Source: JBECKR01 sp040235415 (GTDB taxonomy: Bacteria; Acidobacteriota; Polarisedimenticolia; Polarisedimenticolales; Polarisedimenticolaceae). Taken from it: 13,595 nucleotides of DNA. How positions within the stretch are numbered: the stretch's first letter is position 1; every line of letters begins with the position of its first letter. The notes below the pieces were generated by a model. It worked only from the letters and a program-made list of their open reading frames with translations, did no database searches and was not told where the DNA came from. Where the stretch lies: the NCBI GenBank assembly GCA_040235415.1, contig JBECKR010000085.1, positions 1-13,595 on the forward strand, in the 5' to 3' direction. A program made the translations under genes and the position numbers. Positions 1 through 7,100 of the stretch are shown here, one piece after another.

Positions 1-3000
1 GGGCAACCGCAGGGCGACGGCGACGGCGCGGTCCCGGTCGGTGTCGTTCGTCACGACGGCGGGAAGCTCGACGTGATCCCCGATGGTCAGGAAAGGCGGC
101 AAGTCGAGGTCGACCGCGAGCGGCTGCCGGACCGCGAGCGACGCCTCGGCGGTCGCGACGCGGCCGTCCTCGGTCGACGCGACGGCCTGGAGGTGCCACG
201 TCGTGACGGCGTCGGCGAGCGTCAGCGGCACGGTCGCCGTACCGTCCGCGCCCGGCTCGACCTCGGGAAGCCACAGCAGCGTCTCCGGGAACTCGCGCCG
301 CACGCGGGGGGTGAACGCGGGCGGTCGCTCCGTCGCGGCCGGGCCGGACTCGATCTCCCGGCTCCCGACGTCGATCGCCGCTGCCATCGACGTCGCCGAT
401 GTCTCGACCGGGGCCTTCGCGGCGGTGACGGTGACCTGCTCGGCGAGGGCCGGGAACAGCCGCATCCGCACCGTGGTGTCGGCGCCGGGCCCGACCGGGA
501 CGTCGGAGGCGCGCACCGTGCTCAGGCCGGGGGCGCCTGCATCGACCCGGTACGACCCCGACGGCAACGGTCCGAACGTCACCCGGCCGTCCGCTCCGGT
601 CGTCCCCGTGCGGAGCAGGTCCGTGCCGGGCTTCGAGACCTCGACGGTCGCCCCGGCGACCGGCGCGTCGTTGCTCTCGACGACGACGTGAAGAAAGCCC
701 TTCCCCGGGGATACCGCCCCGGTCCAGACCTCTCCGGGCCGCAGGGTCTTCGCGAGATTCTCGAGGACGTCGCCGCGCAGCGTGCGAACCGCGACGTCGT
801 CGCGCGTCCCGGACATGCCGTCGTCGCCGGCCGCCGTGACGTGGATCAGCGGCGCCGCGCGCGTCACCGGAACGACCTTCGTCTCGCCGGCCGCGTCGCC
901 GGCGGCCTCGACCGTGACGACGTCCGCGTACTCGTAGCGCCTCTCGAACGAGACCGTCAGCGGTCGGCCGAGCGGGTCGACGAGATCGGCCCGGGAGAGG
1001 CCGGCGGCGCTGAGCGTGTCGTCGAACGCGGCGTCGTCGAGCGGAAACGGAACACCGTCGTGGAACCGCTCGACGATCGCCGCCTCGAGCCGCCGCCGAA
1101 GCGGAGCGAAGCCGTCGAACGTCGACCGCCAGACCTCGACGTCGTCCCGGTCGCCGCGGACGCCGTCCGGTCCGTCGCTCCGAACGACGAGCCGGATGTC
1201 CGCGCCGTGGACGTCGACCTCGAGACGGTAGCGGTGTCCCCACGGGTCGGGGAGCGCGCCGAGGTCGACGCCGCGACGCCGGGCCTCGGCCACGACCGCC
1301 GCCAGATCCGGATGCGGGTGCAGCCCCTGGGCATCGTGGATCGCGCCCAGCGCGGCGTCGACGATCCGGCCGACCGCGCGGAAGTACGGCCAGCGGCGCT
1401 CCGCGACGACGACGTCGTCCGTCGTCAGGGGACGCCCGTCGGGCCCGTCCGACACGATCTCGATCGTGCGAATAGAACGCCGGGTCAGGAACTGCGTCCG
1501 TAGCGGCGAGCCCCAGATGTCGGGGGTCGCGCCGTGCGCGACGCCCGCGCGATCCATGGCGTCCGCGAGTGGCTGTCCGCTGTCCGGGAAGTCCCCGTCG
1601 TGCGCCTCGGCGTAGGCGTCGAGCGCGACGACGATCGGATCGGCGCAGCGCTCGAGCGCCTCGCGGTACAGCCGCTCGGTCGCCTCGTCGTAGCTCTCGC
1701 CGCTGTCCTGCACGAGCGGACCGGCGTCCTGCAGCAGGTGGGCCGCGACGTCGTCGAGCCCTTCGGGGAACGGCCGATCCGCCTCGAGCCGCTCGAGGTC
1801 GCGCGTCGTGATGCCCGCGAACGTCTCGTACGGCACGATCCCGTCGACCGAGCGAGCCAGAAACCAGCGCGAGGCGTCGTCGAACCCGTCGGCGCGCAGG
1901 CGCTCCTCGTAGGCGCGATCGAGCGCGACCGCACCGACGACCGCAGGGACGATCGAGCCGTCGCGCCCGGTGATCCGGAAGCGCGCCGCGGCCGGGGCGC
2001 CGGGCCGCGCGGACGGCGACGCGAGCCCCGCCTCGAGCGTGAGGTCGCCGCCGCGGGGGAACAGCACGACCGCCGACCCTCCGCGCGGCATCCCGTCCGG
2101 ATCCTCGAGGGGGCGGACCGGAATCGCGACGATCTCGATCCGTCCCGCGAACGACGGGTCGCCCGGAATCTCGATCCGAGCGCGACCGCGGTGAAGCTCG
2201 ACGCGACGGGACTGCCGGATCCTTCCGCTCGAGCGCGTCTCGACCAGGACGACGGCTCCCGGGTCGGGGCTCTCGATCGTGATCGGGATCGACTCGCCGG
2301 GATGGAACAGGATTCGTTCGGGCACGACGCGAGGTCCCCCGGGGGCGTCGATCCAGACGCTCTCTCGCGCCGTCCCGCGTCGCCCGCGGTCGTCGACGGC
2401 GGCGACGGCGATCTCGACCTCGTCGAGGTCCTCGCCGGCCGCAGGGAGATCGCCCCGAGCCAGTCCGAAGCGTCCGGTGCGCTCAGTCCGGAAAAACGGA
2501 CCGTACCGCGCGGTCTCGTCCTCGCCGCGTCGCGCGCGGATCCGTAACCGCGCCCGCGCCGGCACGCCGTCCGCGGTGAACACCGAGACCGCGAGCCGCA
2601 ATGGAAGGCCGCTCGAGGGCATCCACGGCATTCCTTGGACGTAGACGTGAAGCTCCTCCCGCGTCGCCCTCAAGTCGAAGGCGTGGTCGAGGGTACGGGC
2701 GGTGGCGGGGTCCCGCACGCGCGCGGTGAACCCGACGTCCTCGAATCTCGTCCACCAGCGGTGGTCGTTGCGATCGAGCCGCTCGAACGCCTTCGCGAGG
2801 TCGAGCGACACCGCGCACGTCCCGTCCGCACCGGTGCGACAACGGGCGAGCGGCTCGTCCTTCAACGCCTCGCCGGCGTCGCCGCCGCGCATGCGCTGGA
2901 GCCACGCCCGCCAGCGGTCGAGAGCTCGTGGGAAGACCGCGACCTCGGCGCCCGGGACCGGCCGACCGTCCGGCGTCCGGACCGTGAGCGTCTCGCGGGC

Positions 3001-4053
3001 GTCCTGGCCGGGAAGGTAGTACGGGCGGTCGCTCGCGCTCTCGACGACGATCCAGGGGAGCTCATAGCGCGCGACGCGCAGCGACAGCGACGCCCCGGCC
3101 TCGCCCGCGTCGCCTGCGGGTTTCGCCTCGAGGTCGTACTCGCCCCACGCCGCCGACTCGGGGATCGAGAGCTCGCCGTGGGCTACGCCGAACCGCGAGG
3201 TCGTCGCCGTCGTGGCGCCGATCTCGGCGCGCTGCGGGTCGCGGAGCCGGAATCGCAGCGCGCTTCCCGCGACGGCATGCCCTTCCGCGTCGAGGCGCAG
3301 GGCGCGGAACCGCACGGTCTGCCCGGGGCGGTACAGCGGACGATCCGAGGCGAGCGAGACCGTCGAATCGTCGTGGATCCAGAGGTCGTCTTCGATCTCG
3401 TGCCCGAACGGCCCCTTCCTCCCGATCGCGACGAGCTCGAGGTCGTCCGCTCCCGCGTCCTCCGGGATCGGGATCCGGAGGCGCGCGATGCCGTCGGCGT
3501 CGGTCACGCCGTGCGCCTCGGTCGCGCCGTCCTCGACCCGGACCGTGACCGCGACTCCGGCCACCGGCCGTCCGCGGAACGGATGGGCGGCCGATACCCA
3601 CGCCGTGGCCCCGCGCCCCGGCCGCGCCCCGAACTCGACGACGCTGCTCAGCACGAACGCGTCGGGCGAAAGCTCGGCCGTCGAGGCGCGGGTGGAGCCG
3701 ACCTCGACGCCGGCGTGCTCGGCGCGGACCTCCACGCGATCCCAGCCGAACACGGCGCGGTCGTCGTCGGTCAACCCGTCGAGGCCGGGCAGCGGAGCCT
3801 CGACCCGGTGCCGTCCGTCCGCCCGCTGCAGGGGCACGCGCGACGACGCGACGACGCGACCCGAAGGGTCGAGGACCCGGACCTCGAGCGCCACGCCGTC
3901 GTCGGCGATCGGCCCGACGTCGACTCGCAGTCTGGCGCCCCCGTCGGTGCGGAGCGCGTCCGGCCCGAGCGTCAGCGACACGCCCTCGGATCCGGCGGTG
4001 CCCGCGAGGAGCGCCGCGGCGGCCCAGCACGCGACGGCGATTCCGCGCTTCAT
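1..4053 (-). CDS. Alpha-2-macroglobulin family protein, 3' end beyond the window
   Basis: The reading frame is open without a stop from the ATG at 4053 down to base 1 (1351 codons seen). A Shine-Dalgarno AGGGAGGA lies just upstream of the ATG. The N-terminus (MKRGIAVACWAAAALLAG) is a Sec signal peptide without an obvious lipobox, so the protein is probably periplasmic or secreted. Two MG-domain signatures are clear: DRPLYRPGQTV at residues 237-247 and DRPYYLPGQ at 342-350. A further MG-like strand (HPGESIPITIES) lies near 584-595. Residues about 800-1090 hold three GspG-like segments. Residues about 1119-1195 are a carboxypeptidase-regulatory-like domain followed by a TonB-plug-like stretch (EQVTVTAAKAPVETSATS, from 1205). 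The A2M domain begins with FPETLLWLPEVEP at 1255. Known A2M proteins trap proteases or guard the envelope; that role is inferred here. The thioester region, if present, lies outside the window. C405 and C413 could form a disulfide. Confidence 0.9.
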   Translation of the reverse strand, partial: MKRGIAVACWAAAALLAGTAGSEGVSLTLGPDALRTDGGARLRVDVGPIADDGVALEVRVLDPSGRVVASSRVPLQRADGRHRVEAPLPGLDGLTDDDRAVFGWDRVEVRAEHAGVEVGSTRASTAELSPDAFVLSSVVEFGARPGRGATAWVSAAHPFRGRPVAGVAVTVRVEDGATEAHGVTDADGIARLRIPIPEDAGADDLELVAIGRKGPFGHEIEDDLWIHDDSTVSLASDRPLYRPGQTVRFRALRLDAEGHAVAGSALRFRLRDPQRAEIGATTATTSRFGVAHGELSIPESAAWGEYDLEAKPAGDAGEAGASLSLRVARYELPWIVVESASDRPYYLPGQDARETLTVRTPDGRPVPGAEVAVFPRALDRWRAWLQRMRGGDAGEALKDEPLARCRTGADGTCAVSLDLAKAFERLDRNDHRWWTRFEDVGFTARVRDPATARTLDHAFDLRATREELHVYVQGMPWMPSSGLPLRLAVSVFTADGVPARARLRIRARRGEDETARYGPFFRTERTGRFGLARGDLPAAGEDLDEVEIAVAAVDDRGRRGTARESVWIDAPGGPRVVPERILFHPGESIPITIESPDPGAVVLVETRSSGRIRQSRRVELHRGRARIEIPGDPSFAGRIEIVAIPVRPLEDPDGMPRGGSAVVLFPRGGDLTLEAGLASPSARPGAPAAARFRITGRDGSIVPAVVGAVALDRAYEERLRADGFDDASRWFLARSVDGIVPYETFAGITTRDLERLEADRPFPEGLDDVAAHLLQDAGPLVQDSGESYDEATERLYREALERCADPIVVALDAYAEAHDGDFPDSGQPLADAMDRAGVAHGATPDIWGSPLRTQFLTRRSIRTIEIVSDGPDGRPLTTDDVVVAERRWPYFRAVGRIVDAALGAIHDAQGLHPHPDLAAVVAEARRRGVDLGALPDPWGHRYRLEVDVHGADIRLVVRSDGPDGVRGDRDDVEVWRSTFDGFAPLRRRLEAAIVERFHDGVPFPLDDAAFDDTLSAAGLSRADLVDPLGRPLTVSFERRYEYADVVTVEAAGDAAGETKVVPVTRAAPLIHVTAAGDDGMSGTRDDVAVRTLRGDVLENLAKTLRPGEVWTGAVSPGKGFLHVVVESNDAPVAGATVEVSKPGTDLLRTGTTGADGRVTFGPLPSGSYRVDAGAPGLSTVRASDVPVGPGADTTVRMRLFPALAEQVTVTAAKAPVETSATSMAAAIDVGSREIESGPAATERPPAFTPRVRREFPETLLWLPEVEPGADGTATVPLTLADAVTTWHLQAVASTEDGRVATAEASLAVRQPLAVDLDLPPFLTIGDHVELPAVVTNDTDRDRAVAVALRLP
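784..1656 (-). repeat. Three tandem GspG-like (pseudopilin C-terminal) segments inside the A2M protein
   Basis: Each segment has an amphipathic helical lead-in, then a D-x-W/L-G turn, a beta stretch, and a G-x-D-G...DD loop. Segment 1 has DIWG at residue 845 and SDGPDGRPLTTDDV at 868. Segment 2 has DPWG at 936 and SDGPDGVRGDRDDV at 959. Segment 3 has DPLG at 1026 and GDDGMSGTRDDV at 1076. The turns are 91 and 90 residues apart. In GspG pseudopilins the equivalent DPWG...GxDG...DI region forms a calcium-binding loop. The lead-in of segment 1 (ALDAYAEAHDGDFPDSGQPL, from about 812) also resembles the GspG helix. The third copy has lost the Trp and has about 25 extra residues before its acidic loop. 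The calcium role is an inference. Confidence 0.7.
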
Positions 4054-4089
4054 CGATCCTCCCTCGCGCCGATGCCCGAGCTGCGGTCG

Positions 4090-4095
4090 AGTGTA
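4090..4095 (-). promoter_or_regulatory. Candidate -10 box of the A2M gene
   Basis: Read on the minus strand this is TACACT, a good -10 match in a GC-rich region. It would give a leader of about 30 bases before the ATG at 4053, including the strong Shine-Dalgarno. The element 17 bases upstream (TTCCTC) is a poor -35 match, so the call rests on the -10 and its position. Confidence 0.4.
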
Positions 4096-4145
4096 GGTCT
4101 CTCGAATCCCCGGAGGAACCCGCGAACGCGGACCGTTGCGGGTCG

Positions 4146-4176
4146 TTCACAGCGTCCCGGCCCGGTCGTGTACGCT
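4146..4176 (+). promoter_or_regulatory. Candidate promoter of the oxidoreductase gene
   Basis: TTCACA at 4146-4151 matches the -35 consensus at five of six bases. It is followed after 19 bases by TACGCT at 4171-4176 as a -10. The gene starts at 4222, behind a full AGGAGG Shine-Dalgarno at 4211-4216 with five-base spacing. The spacer is longer than ideal. The A2M gene is read in the opposite direction from the same 168-base interval, so the two could share regulation. Confidence 0.4.
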
Positions 4177-4221
4177 GCAAGGACGAGGCCGCGCCGCCGC
4201 CGGCGCGGGGAGGAGGCGACC

Positions 4222-5604
4222 ATGAGCCGAAGGTTCGACGCCATCGTCATCGGAGCCGGGCAGGCCGGCCCGTCGCTCGCCGTCCGCATGGCGAAGGAGG
4301 GGCTCGCGGTCGCGATCGTCGAGCGCGCCGCGGTCGGCGGCACCTGCGTGAACTACGGCTGCATCCCGACGAAGGCGCTCGTCGCGAGCGCGCGCGCCGC
4401 GCACGTCGCGCGCCGTGCCGCGGACTGGGGGGTCGTGGTCGAGGGCGAGGTCCGCGTCGACATGAAGCGGGTCCACGACCGCATGAAGGCGATCTCCGGC
4501 GCCTCGAACGCGGGGCTCACGAAGTGGCTCGAGGGCGCGGAGAACGTCACGCTGATCCGCGGCCACGCGCGGCTCGAGGGCCCGAAGCGGATCCGGGTCG
4601 GCGAGGACGTCCTGACGGCGGAGCGCGTGTTCCTGAACGTCGGCACCCGCGCCCGCATCCCGGAACTTCCCGGCGTCGCCGACGTCCCGGTCCTCACGAA
4701 CTCCACGATGCTCGATCTCGAGACCCTCCCCGAGCACCTCGTCGTCGTCGGCGGGAGCTACATCGGCCTCGAGTTCGGCCAGACGTTCCGGCGTTTCGGG
4801 AGCCGCGTGACGATCGTCGAGCGCGGCCCGCGGCTCGTCGGCCGCGAGGACGAGGCGGTGTCGAGCGTGATCCGAGAGGTCCTGGAGCGCGAGGGGATCG
4901 AGGTCCGCTGCGGGGCGGAATGCATCCGGCTCGAGCGCCGCGGCGACGGCGTCGGCGTGGGAGTCTCCTGCGCCTCGGGCCCGCCGGAGGTCGAGGGCTC
5001 GCACGTCCTGCTCGCGGTCGGCCGCGTCCCGAACACCGGCGACCTCGGCCTCGACGCCGCGGGGATCGAGACCGACGCGCGCGGCTACGTCGTGGTCGAC
5101 GACACACTGCGGACGACGACCCCGGGCGTCTGGGCGCTCGGGGACTGCAACGGCCGCGGCGCGTTCACGCACACGTCGTACAACGACTACGAGATCGTCG
5201 CCGCGAACCTGTTCGACGGCGAGCATCGCCGCGTCTCGGACCGCGTGCCGTGCCACGCGCTGTACGTCGACCCGCCGCTCGGCCGCGTCGGCATGACCGA
5301 GCGCGAGGCGCGGGCCTCGGGGCGGCGCGTCCTGGTCGGCCGCCGCCCGATGTCGGCGGTCGGCCGCGCCAAGGAGCGCGGCGAGACCGACGGCTTCCTC
5401 TCGATCCTGGTCGACGCCGACACCGAGCGGATCCTCGGCGCCACGATCCTCGGGATCGGCGGCGACGAGGTCGTGCACACCTTGATCGCGCAGATCTACG
5501 CCGACGCCTCGTACACGACCCTGGCGCGGTCGGTCCCGATCCACCCCAACGTCGCCGAGCTCCTGCCGACGGTGCTGCAGAACCTCGAGCCGCTGGGGGA
5601 TTGA
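4222..5604 (+). CDS. FAD/NAD(P)-dependent disulfide oxidoreductase, mercuric reductase-like (class I)
   Basis: This is a 460-residue flavoprotein of the pyridine nucleotide-disulfide oxidoreductase family. The FAD-binding GAGQAG is at residues 11-16, with a ribose-binding Glu at 34. The redox pair is in GGTCVNYGCIPTK (C42 and C47). The NAD(P) Rossmann motif GGSYIG is at 177-182, followed by VTIVERG, whose acidic Glu suggests NADH rather than NADPH. The second FAD motif is TTPGVWALGDC. The C-terminal dimerisation segment has the His-Glu pair H441/E446 in HPNVAE. It lacks the N-terminal metal-binding domain and the C-terminal Cys pair of true MerA, and no pyruvate or 2-oxoglutarate dehydrogenase genes lie nearby. 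A general thiol, disulfide or quinone reductase related to MerA or RclA is therefore more likely than mercury detoxification or lipoamide dehydrogenase. Substrate unknown. The start is fixed by the AGGAGG at 4211-4216. Confidence 0.9.
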   Translation: MSRRFDAIVIGAGQAGPSLAVRMAKEGLAVAIVERAAVGGTCVNYGCIPTKALVASARAAHVARRAADWGVVVEGEVRVDMKRVHDRMKAISGASNAGLTKWLEGAENVTLIRGHARLEGPKRIRVGEDVLTAERVFLNVGTRARIPELPGVADVPVLTNSTMLDLETLPEHLVVVGGSYIGLEFGQTFRRFGSRVTIVERGPRLVGREDEAVSSVIREVLEREGIEVRCGAECIRLERRGDGVGVGVSCASGPPEVEGSHVLLAVGRVPNTGDLGLDAAGIETDARGYVVVDDTLRTTTPGVWALGDCNGRGAFTHTSYNDYEIVAANLFDGEHRRVSDRVPCHALYVDPPLGRVGMTEREARASGRRVLVGRRPMSAVGRAKERGETDGFLSILVDADTERILGATILGIGGDEVVHTLIAQIYADASYTTLARSVPIHPNVAELLPTVLQNLEPLGD

Positions 5605-5640
5605 AGGGGGGAAGACCGCCGAGAGCGACGTCTGCCAATT

Positions 5641-5660
5641 TTCATGGTAGAGTTCATGGC
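5641..5660 (+). promoter_or_regulatory. Candidate leaderless promoter and operator of vapBC
   Basis: TTCATGG occurs twice, at 5641-5647 and 5653-5659, with a 12-base period. Between them lies TAGAGT (5648-5653), a plausible -10 only seven bases before the vapB ATG. That spacing puts the transcription start at or next to the ATG, and no Shine-Dalgarno precedes it. VapB-type antitoxins usually bind repeats over their own promoter, so these repeats are candidate operator half-sites. No convincing -35 is visible. Confidence 0.4.
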
Positions 5661-5921
5661 ATGAGAACCACCATCGACGCCGCGGGACGTCTCGTGGTCC
5701 CCAAGCCGATCCGGGACGCCGCGGGCCTCCGTGCCGGCGTCCCGCTCGAGGTCACCTTCCGCGACGGCCGGATCGAGATCGAGCCCGTACCCCGGGAGGT
5801 CCGGATCGAGGACCGCGATGGCTTCGCCGTGGCGGAGCCGGTGGGCTCGTTCGAGCCGCTCGACGAAGAGGTGGTGCGCCGCACGCGGGAGGCGATCCGC
5901 GCGCCGCGGACGAAGGAATGA
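5661..5921 (+). CDS. vapB: AbrB/SpoVT-type antitoxin (VapB-like)
   Basis: An 86-residue protein. The first 45 residues form an AbrB/MazE swapped-hairpin DNA-binding domain (MRTTIDAAGRLVVPKPIRD, then EVTFRDGRIEIEPVP). The C-terminal half (about 50-86) is the acidic then basic tail that normally wraps the toxin. It should bind and inhibit the PIN toxin encoded next and repress its own promoter as a complex; this is inferred from the family. Its stop overlaps the toxin start by four bases (ATGA at 5918-5921), the usual arrangement for coupled antitoxin-toxin translation. The ATG at 5661 is the only reasonable start: nearby upstream ATGs at 5644 and 5656 are out of frame. No ribosome binding site is evident. 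Confidence 0.87.
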   Translation: MRTTIDAAGRLVVPKPIRDAAGLRAGVPLEVTFRDGRIEIEPVPREVRIEDRDGFAVAEPVGSFEPLDEEVVRRTREAIRAPRTKE

Positions 5922-6355
5922 GCGTCACCGCTCTCGACTCGAGCATCCTCGTCGCGGCTTCGCTCGGATGGCATCGCTTCCACGCCCCGGCTCACGATGC
6001 GCTCGTCGCCTCACGACGGAACCGAGGCGGCCGTCTCGTCCTTCCGGCTCCGGCGCTCGTCGAGGCGTACGCCGTCATGACCCGGCTTCCCGCGCCTCAT
6101 CGCATGTCGCCGGACGACGCCCGCGCGGTCCTGTCCCGCTCGTTCGAAGCCGAGGCGGGAATCGTGAACCTGACCGGCCGGGGAACTTGGGTGTTCCTGC
6201 ACGCGTCCGCCGAGGGCGGAATCGCCGGAGGCAGGACGTACGACGCGCTGATCCTGGAATGCGCCCGAAAGGCGGGGGCGACGCGCCTGCTGACGCTCGA
6301 CCGACGCGATTTCGGTCGATTGGGCGCGGGAGACGTCGAGATCGTCGTTCCCTGA
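5918..6355 (+). CDS. vapC: PIN-domain ribonuclease toxin (VapC-like)
   Basis: A 145-residue single PIN domain. The acidic residues that bind Mg2+ or Mn2+ are in the expected places: D7 in ALDSSILV, E49 in PALVEAYAV, D109 in TYDALILE and D128 in LLTLDRRDF, with D131 close by. VapC toxins cleave tRNA or rRNA when freed from the antitoxin; the target of this one cannot be read from sequence. The start overlaps the vapB stop (ATGA). All key acidic residues are present and the length is normal for VapC, so the pair looks intact. Two tRNA genes lie about 750 bases downstream, which I take as chance. Confidence 0.9.
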   Translation: MSVTALDSSILVAASLGWHRFHAPAHDALVASRRNRGGRLVLPAPALVEAYAVMTRLPAPHRMSPDDARAVLSRSFEAEAGIVNLTGRGTWVFLHASAEGGIAGGRTYDALILECARKAGATRLLTLDRRDFGRLGAGDVEIVVP

Positions 6356-6375
6356 ACCGCGCGCCGAAACCGGAG

Positions 6376-6381
6376 TAGACT
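6376..6381 (+). promoter_or_regulatory. Candidate -10 box of the DUF4410-like gene
   Basis: TAGACT, a TAnAnT-type -10, sits in the 75-base gap after vapC. It would start transcription near 6388, just before the leader hairpin at 6391-6411. No clear -35 is present. The same hexamer precedes the TPR gene on the other strand. Confidence 0.35.
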
Positions 6382-6390
6382 CCGCCCACC

Positions 6391-6411
6391 GGGCCGCGAG
6401 GAGCGCGGCCC
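6391..6411 (+). promoter_or_regulatory. Perfect 8-bp hairpin in the leader of the DUF4410-like gene
   Basis: GGGCCGCG (6391-6398) and CGCGGCCC (6404-6411) are exact reverse complements around the loop AGGAG. The hairpin lies between the candidate -10 and the ATG at 6431. It ends nine bases before the true ribosome binding site GGAG (6421-6424). No T-run follows, so it is not a typical intrinsic terminator. It may stabilise the message or affect initiation. Confidence 0.5.
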
Positions 6412-6430
6412 GCGTCACCCGGAGTCGACC

Positions 6431-7069
6431 ATGAACGCCGCAACCCGCCGCCTCGGGCTCGTCGTGCTGGCCGCCGCGATCGCCGCGCCGGCGCTCCCGG
6501 CCCGGGCCCAAGACAAGACGATCGAGGAGGGACTCCTCGACCTCGTCACGCTGCACGCCCCGGCGCCCTCGAGCGACGCCGTCGCCGTCATCCGGCCGTT
6601 CGGGACCGACGGCGCCGACCTCGGCACCGGCGGCGAGGGCGGCAAGGCGAAGCGCGTCGAGCTCGCCAACCGCTTCAAGACCGAGGGGCCGAAGCTCCTG
6701 GCCGAGCGCCTGCGCGCCGTCCTGCTCGAGAACAAGACGTTCTCCGACGTCCGGATCGACGATGGCTCGCCGCTCCCCGAGGGCGCCGTCGTGATCGAGG
6801 GCGACTTCACCCTCCTGAACCCCGGCAGCCGCGCCAAGCGCTACTGGGCCGGGTTCGGGGCGGGGAAGTCCGGGGTCGCCGTCAAGGGCCGGGTCGCCGA
6901 CGCCGCCGGCTCGGCGCTCGCCGACTTCGAGCAGAAGCGGATCGGGGTCATGGGGATCGCCGGCGGCGACTCCGAGAAGAAGATGACGAGCGACTGCACC
7001 GACATCGGTGAGGACATCGCCGTGTTCCTCGACGCCTGGGTGCGGGGGAAGCCGCTCGAGAAGAAGTAG
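6431..7069 (+). CDS. Exported DUF4410-like protein
   Basis: A 212-residue protein with a signal peptide (MNAATRRLGLVVLAAAIAA...ARAQ, cleavage around residue 27). There is no lipobox Cys. The middle and C-terminal parts resemble the DUF4410 family. A predicted strand VVIEGDFTLLNPGS leads into the glycine-rich PGSRAKRYWAGFGAGKSG (from residue 131) and VAVKGRVADAAGSALADFE. A final helix follows (DIGEDIAVFLDAWV). The N-terminal half (about 50-110) suggests an alpha/beta fold with a helix spanning RFKTEGPKLLAERLRAVL. DUF4410 proteins are periplasmic or envelope proteins of unknown role, so no function is assigned. The gene stands alone between vapC (75 bases upstream) and the opposing tRNA-Asp gene. 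GGAG at 6421-6424 fixes the start. Confidence 0.8.
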   Translation: MNAATRRLGLVVLAAAIAAPALPARAQDKTIEEGLLDLVTLHAPAPSSDAVAVIRPFGTDGADLGTGGEGGKAKRVELANRFKTEGPKLLAERLRAVLLENKTFSDVRIDDGSPLPEGAVVIEGDFTLLNPGSRAKRYWAGFGAGKSGVAVKGRVADAAGSALADFEQKRIGVMGIAGGDSEKKMTSDCTDIGEDIAVFLDAWVRGKPLEKK

Positions 7070-7100
7070 CGGCTAACGGCGGCCTGCGTTTTCGTCCAGG

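Noticed and set aside
73..1503. Long plus-strand open frame of 476 codons (and 1534-2547, 83-691)
   Set aside because: Arg/Asp-rich, low-complexity translation with no domain or ribosome site. It is the antisense of the A2M gene in the same codon register, a usual artefact of very GC-rich coding DNA.
2635..4221. 529-codon N-terminal extension of the oxidoreductase frame
   Set aside because: The upstream part is antisense to the A2M gene and has no similarity to the flavoprotein. The ATG at 4222 has a perfect AGGAGG and starts right at the FAD-binding strand.
4147..5544. Minus-strand frame of 465 codons opposite the oxidoreductase
   Set aside because: Composition is Arg/Asp/Ala-rich without any motif. 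The plus-strand frame carries all the FAD, NAD and redox signatures.
4222..5604. Annotation as dihydrolipoamide dehydrogenase or true mercuric reductase
   Set aside because: There are no 2-oxoacid dehydrogenase genes nearby, and neither the N-terminal metal-binding domain nor the C-terminal Cys pair of MerA is present.
5605..5640. Possible terminator between the oxidoreductase and vapB
   Set aside because: No stable inverted repeat precedes the AATTTT stretch. I see only AT-rich promoter DNA.
7067..7094. Possible terminator after the DUF4410-like gene (GC-rich stretch followed by TTTT)
   Set aside because: Only about four weak base pairs can form before the short T-run, so a terminator is not supported.
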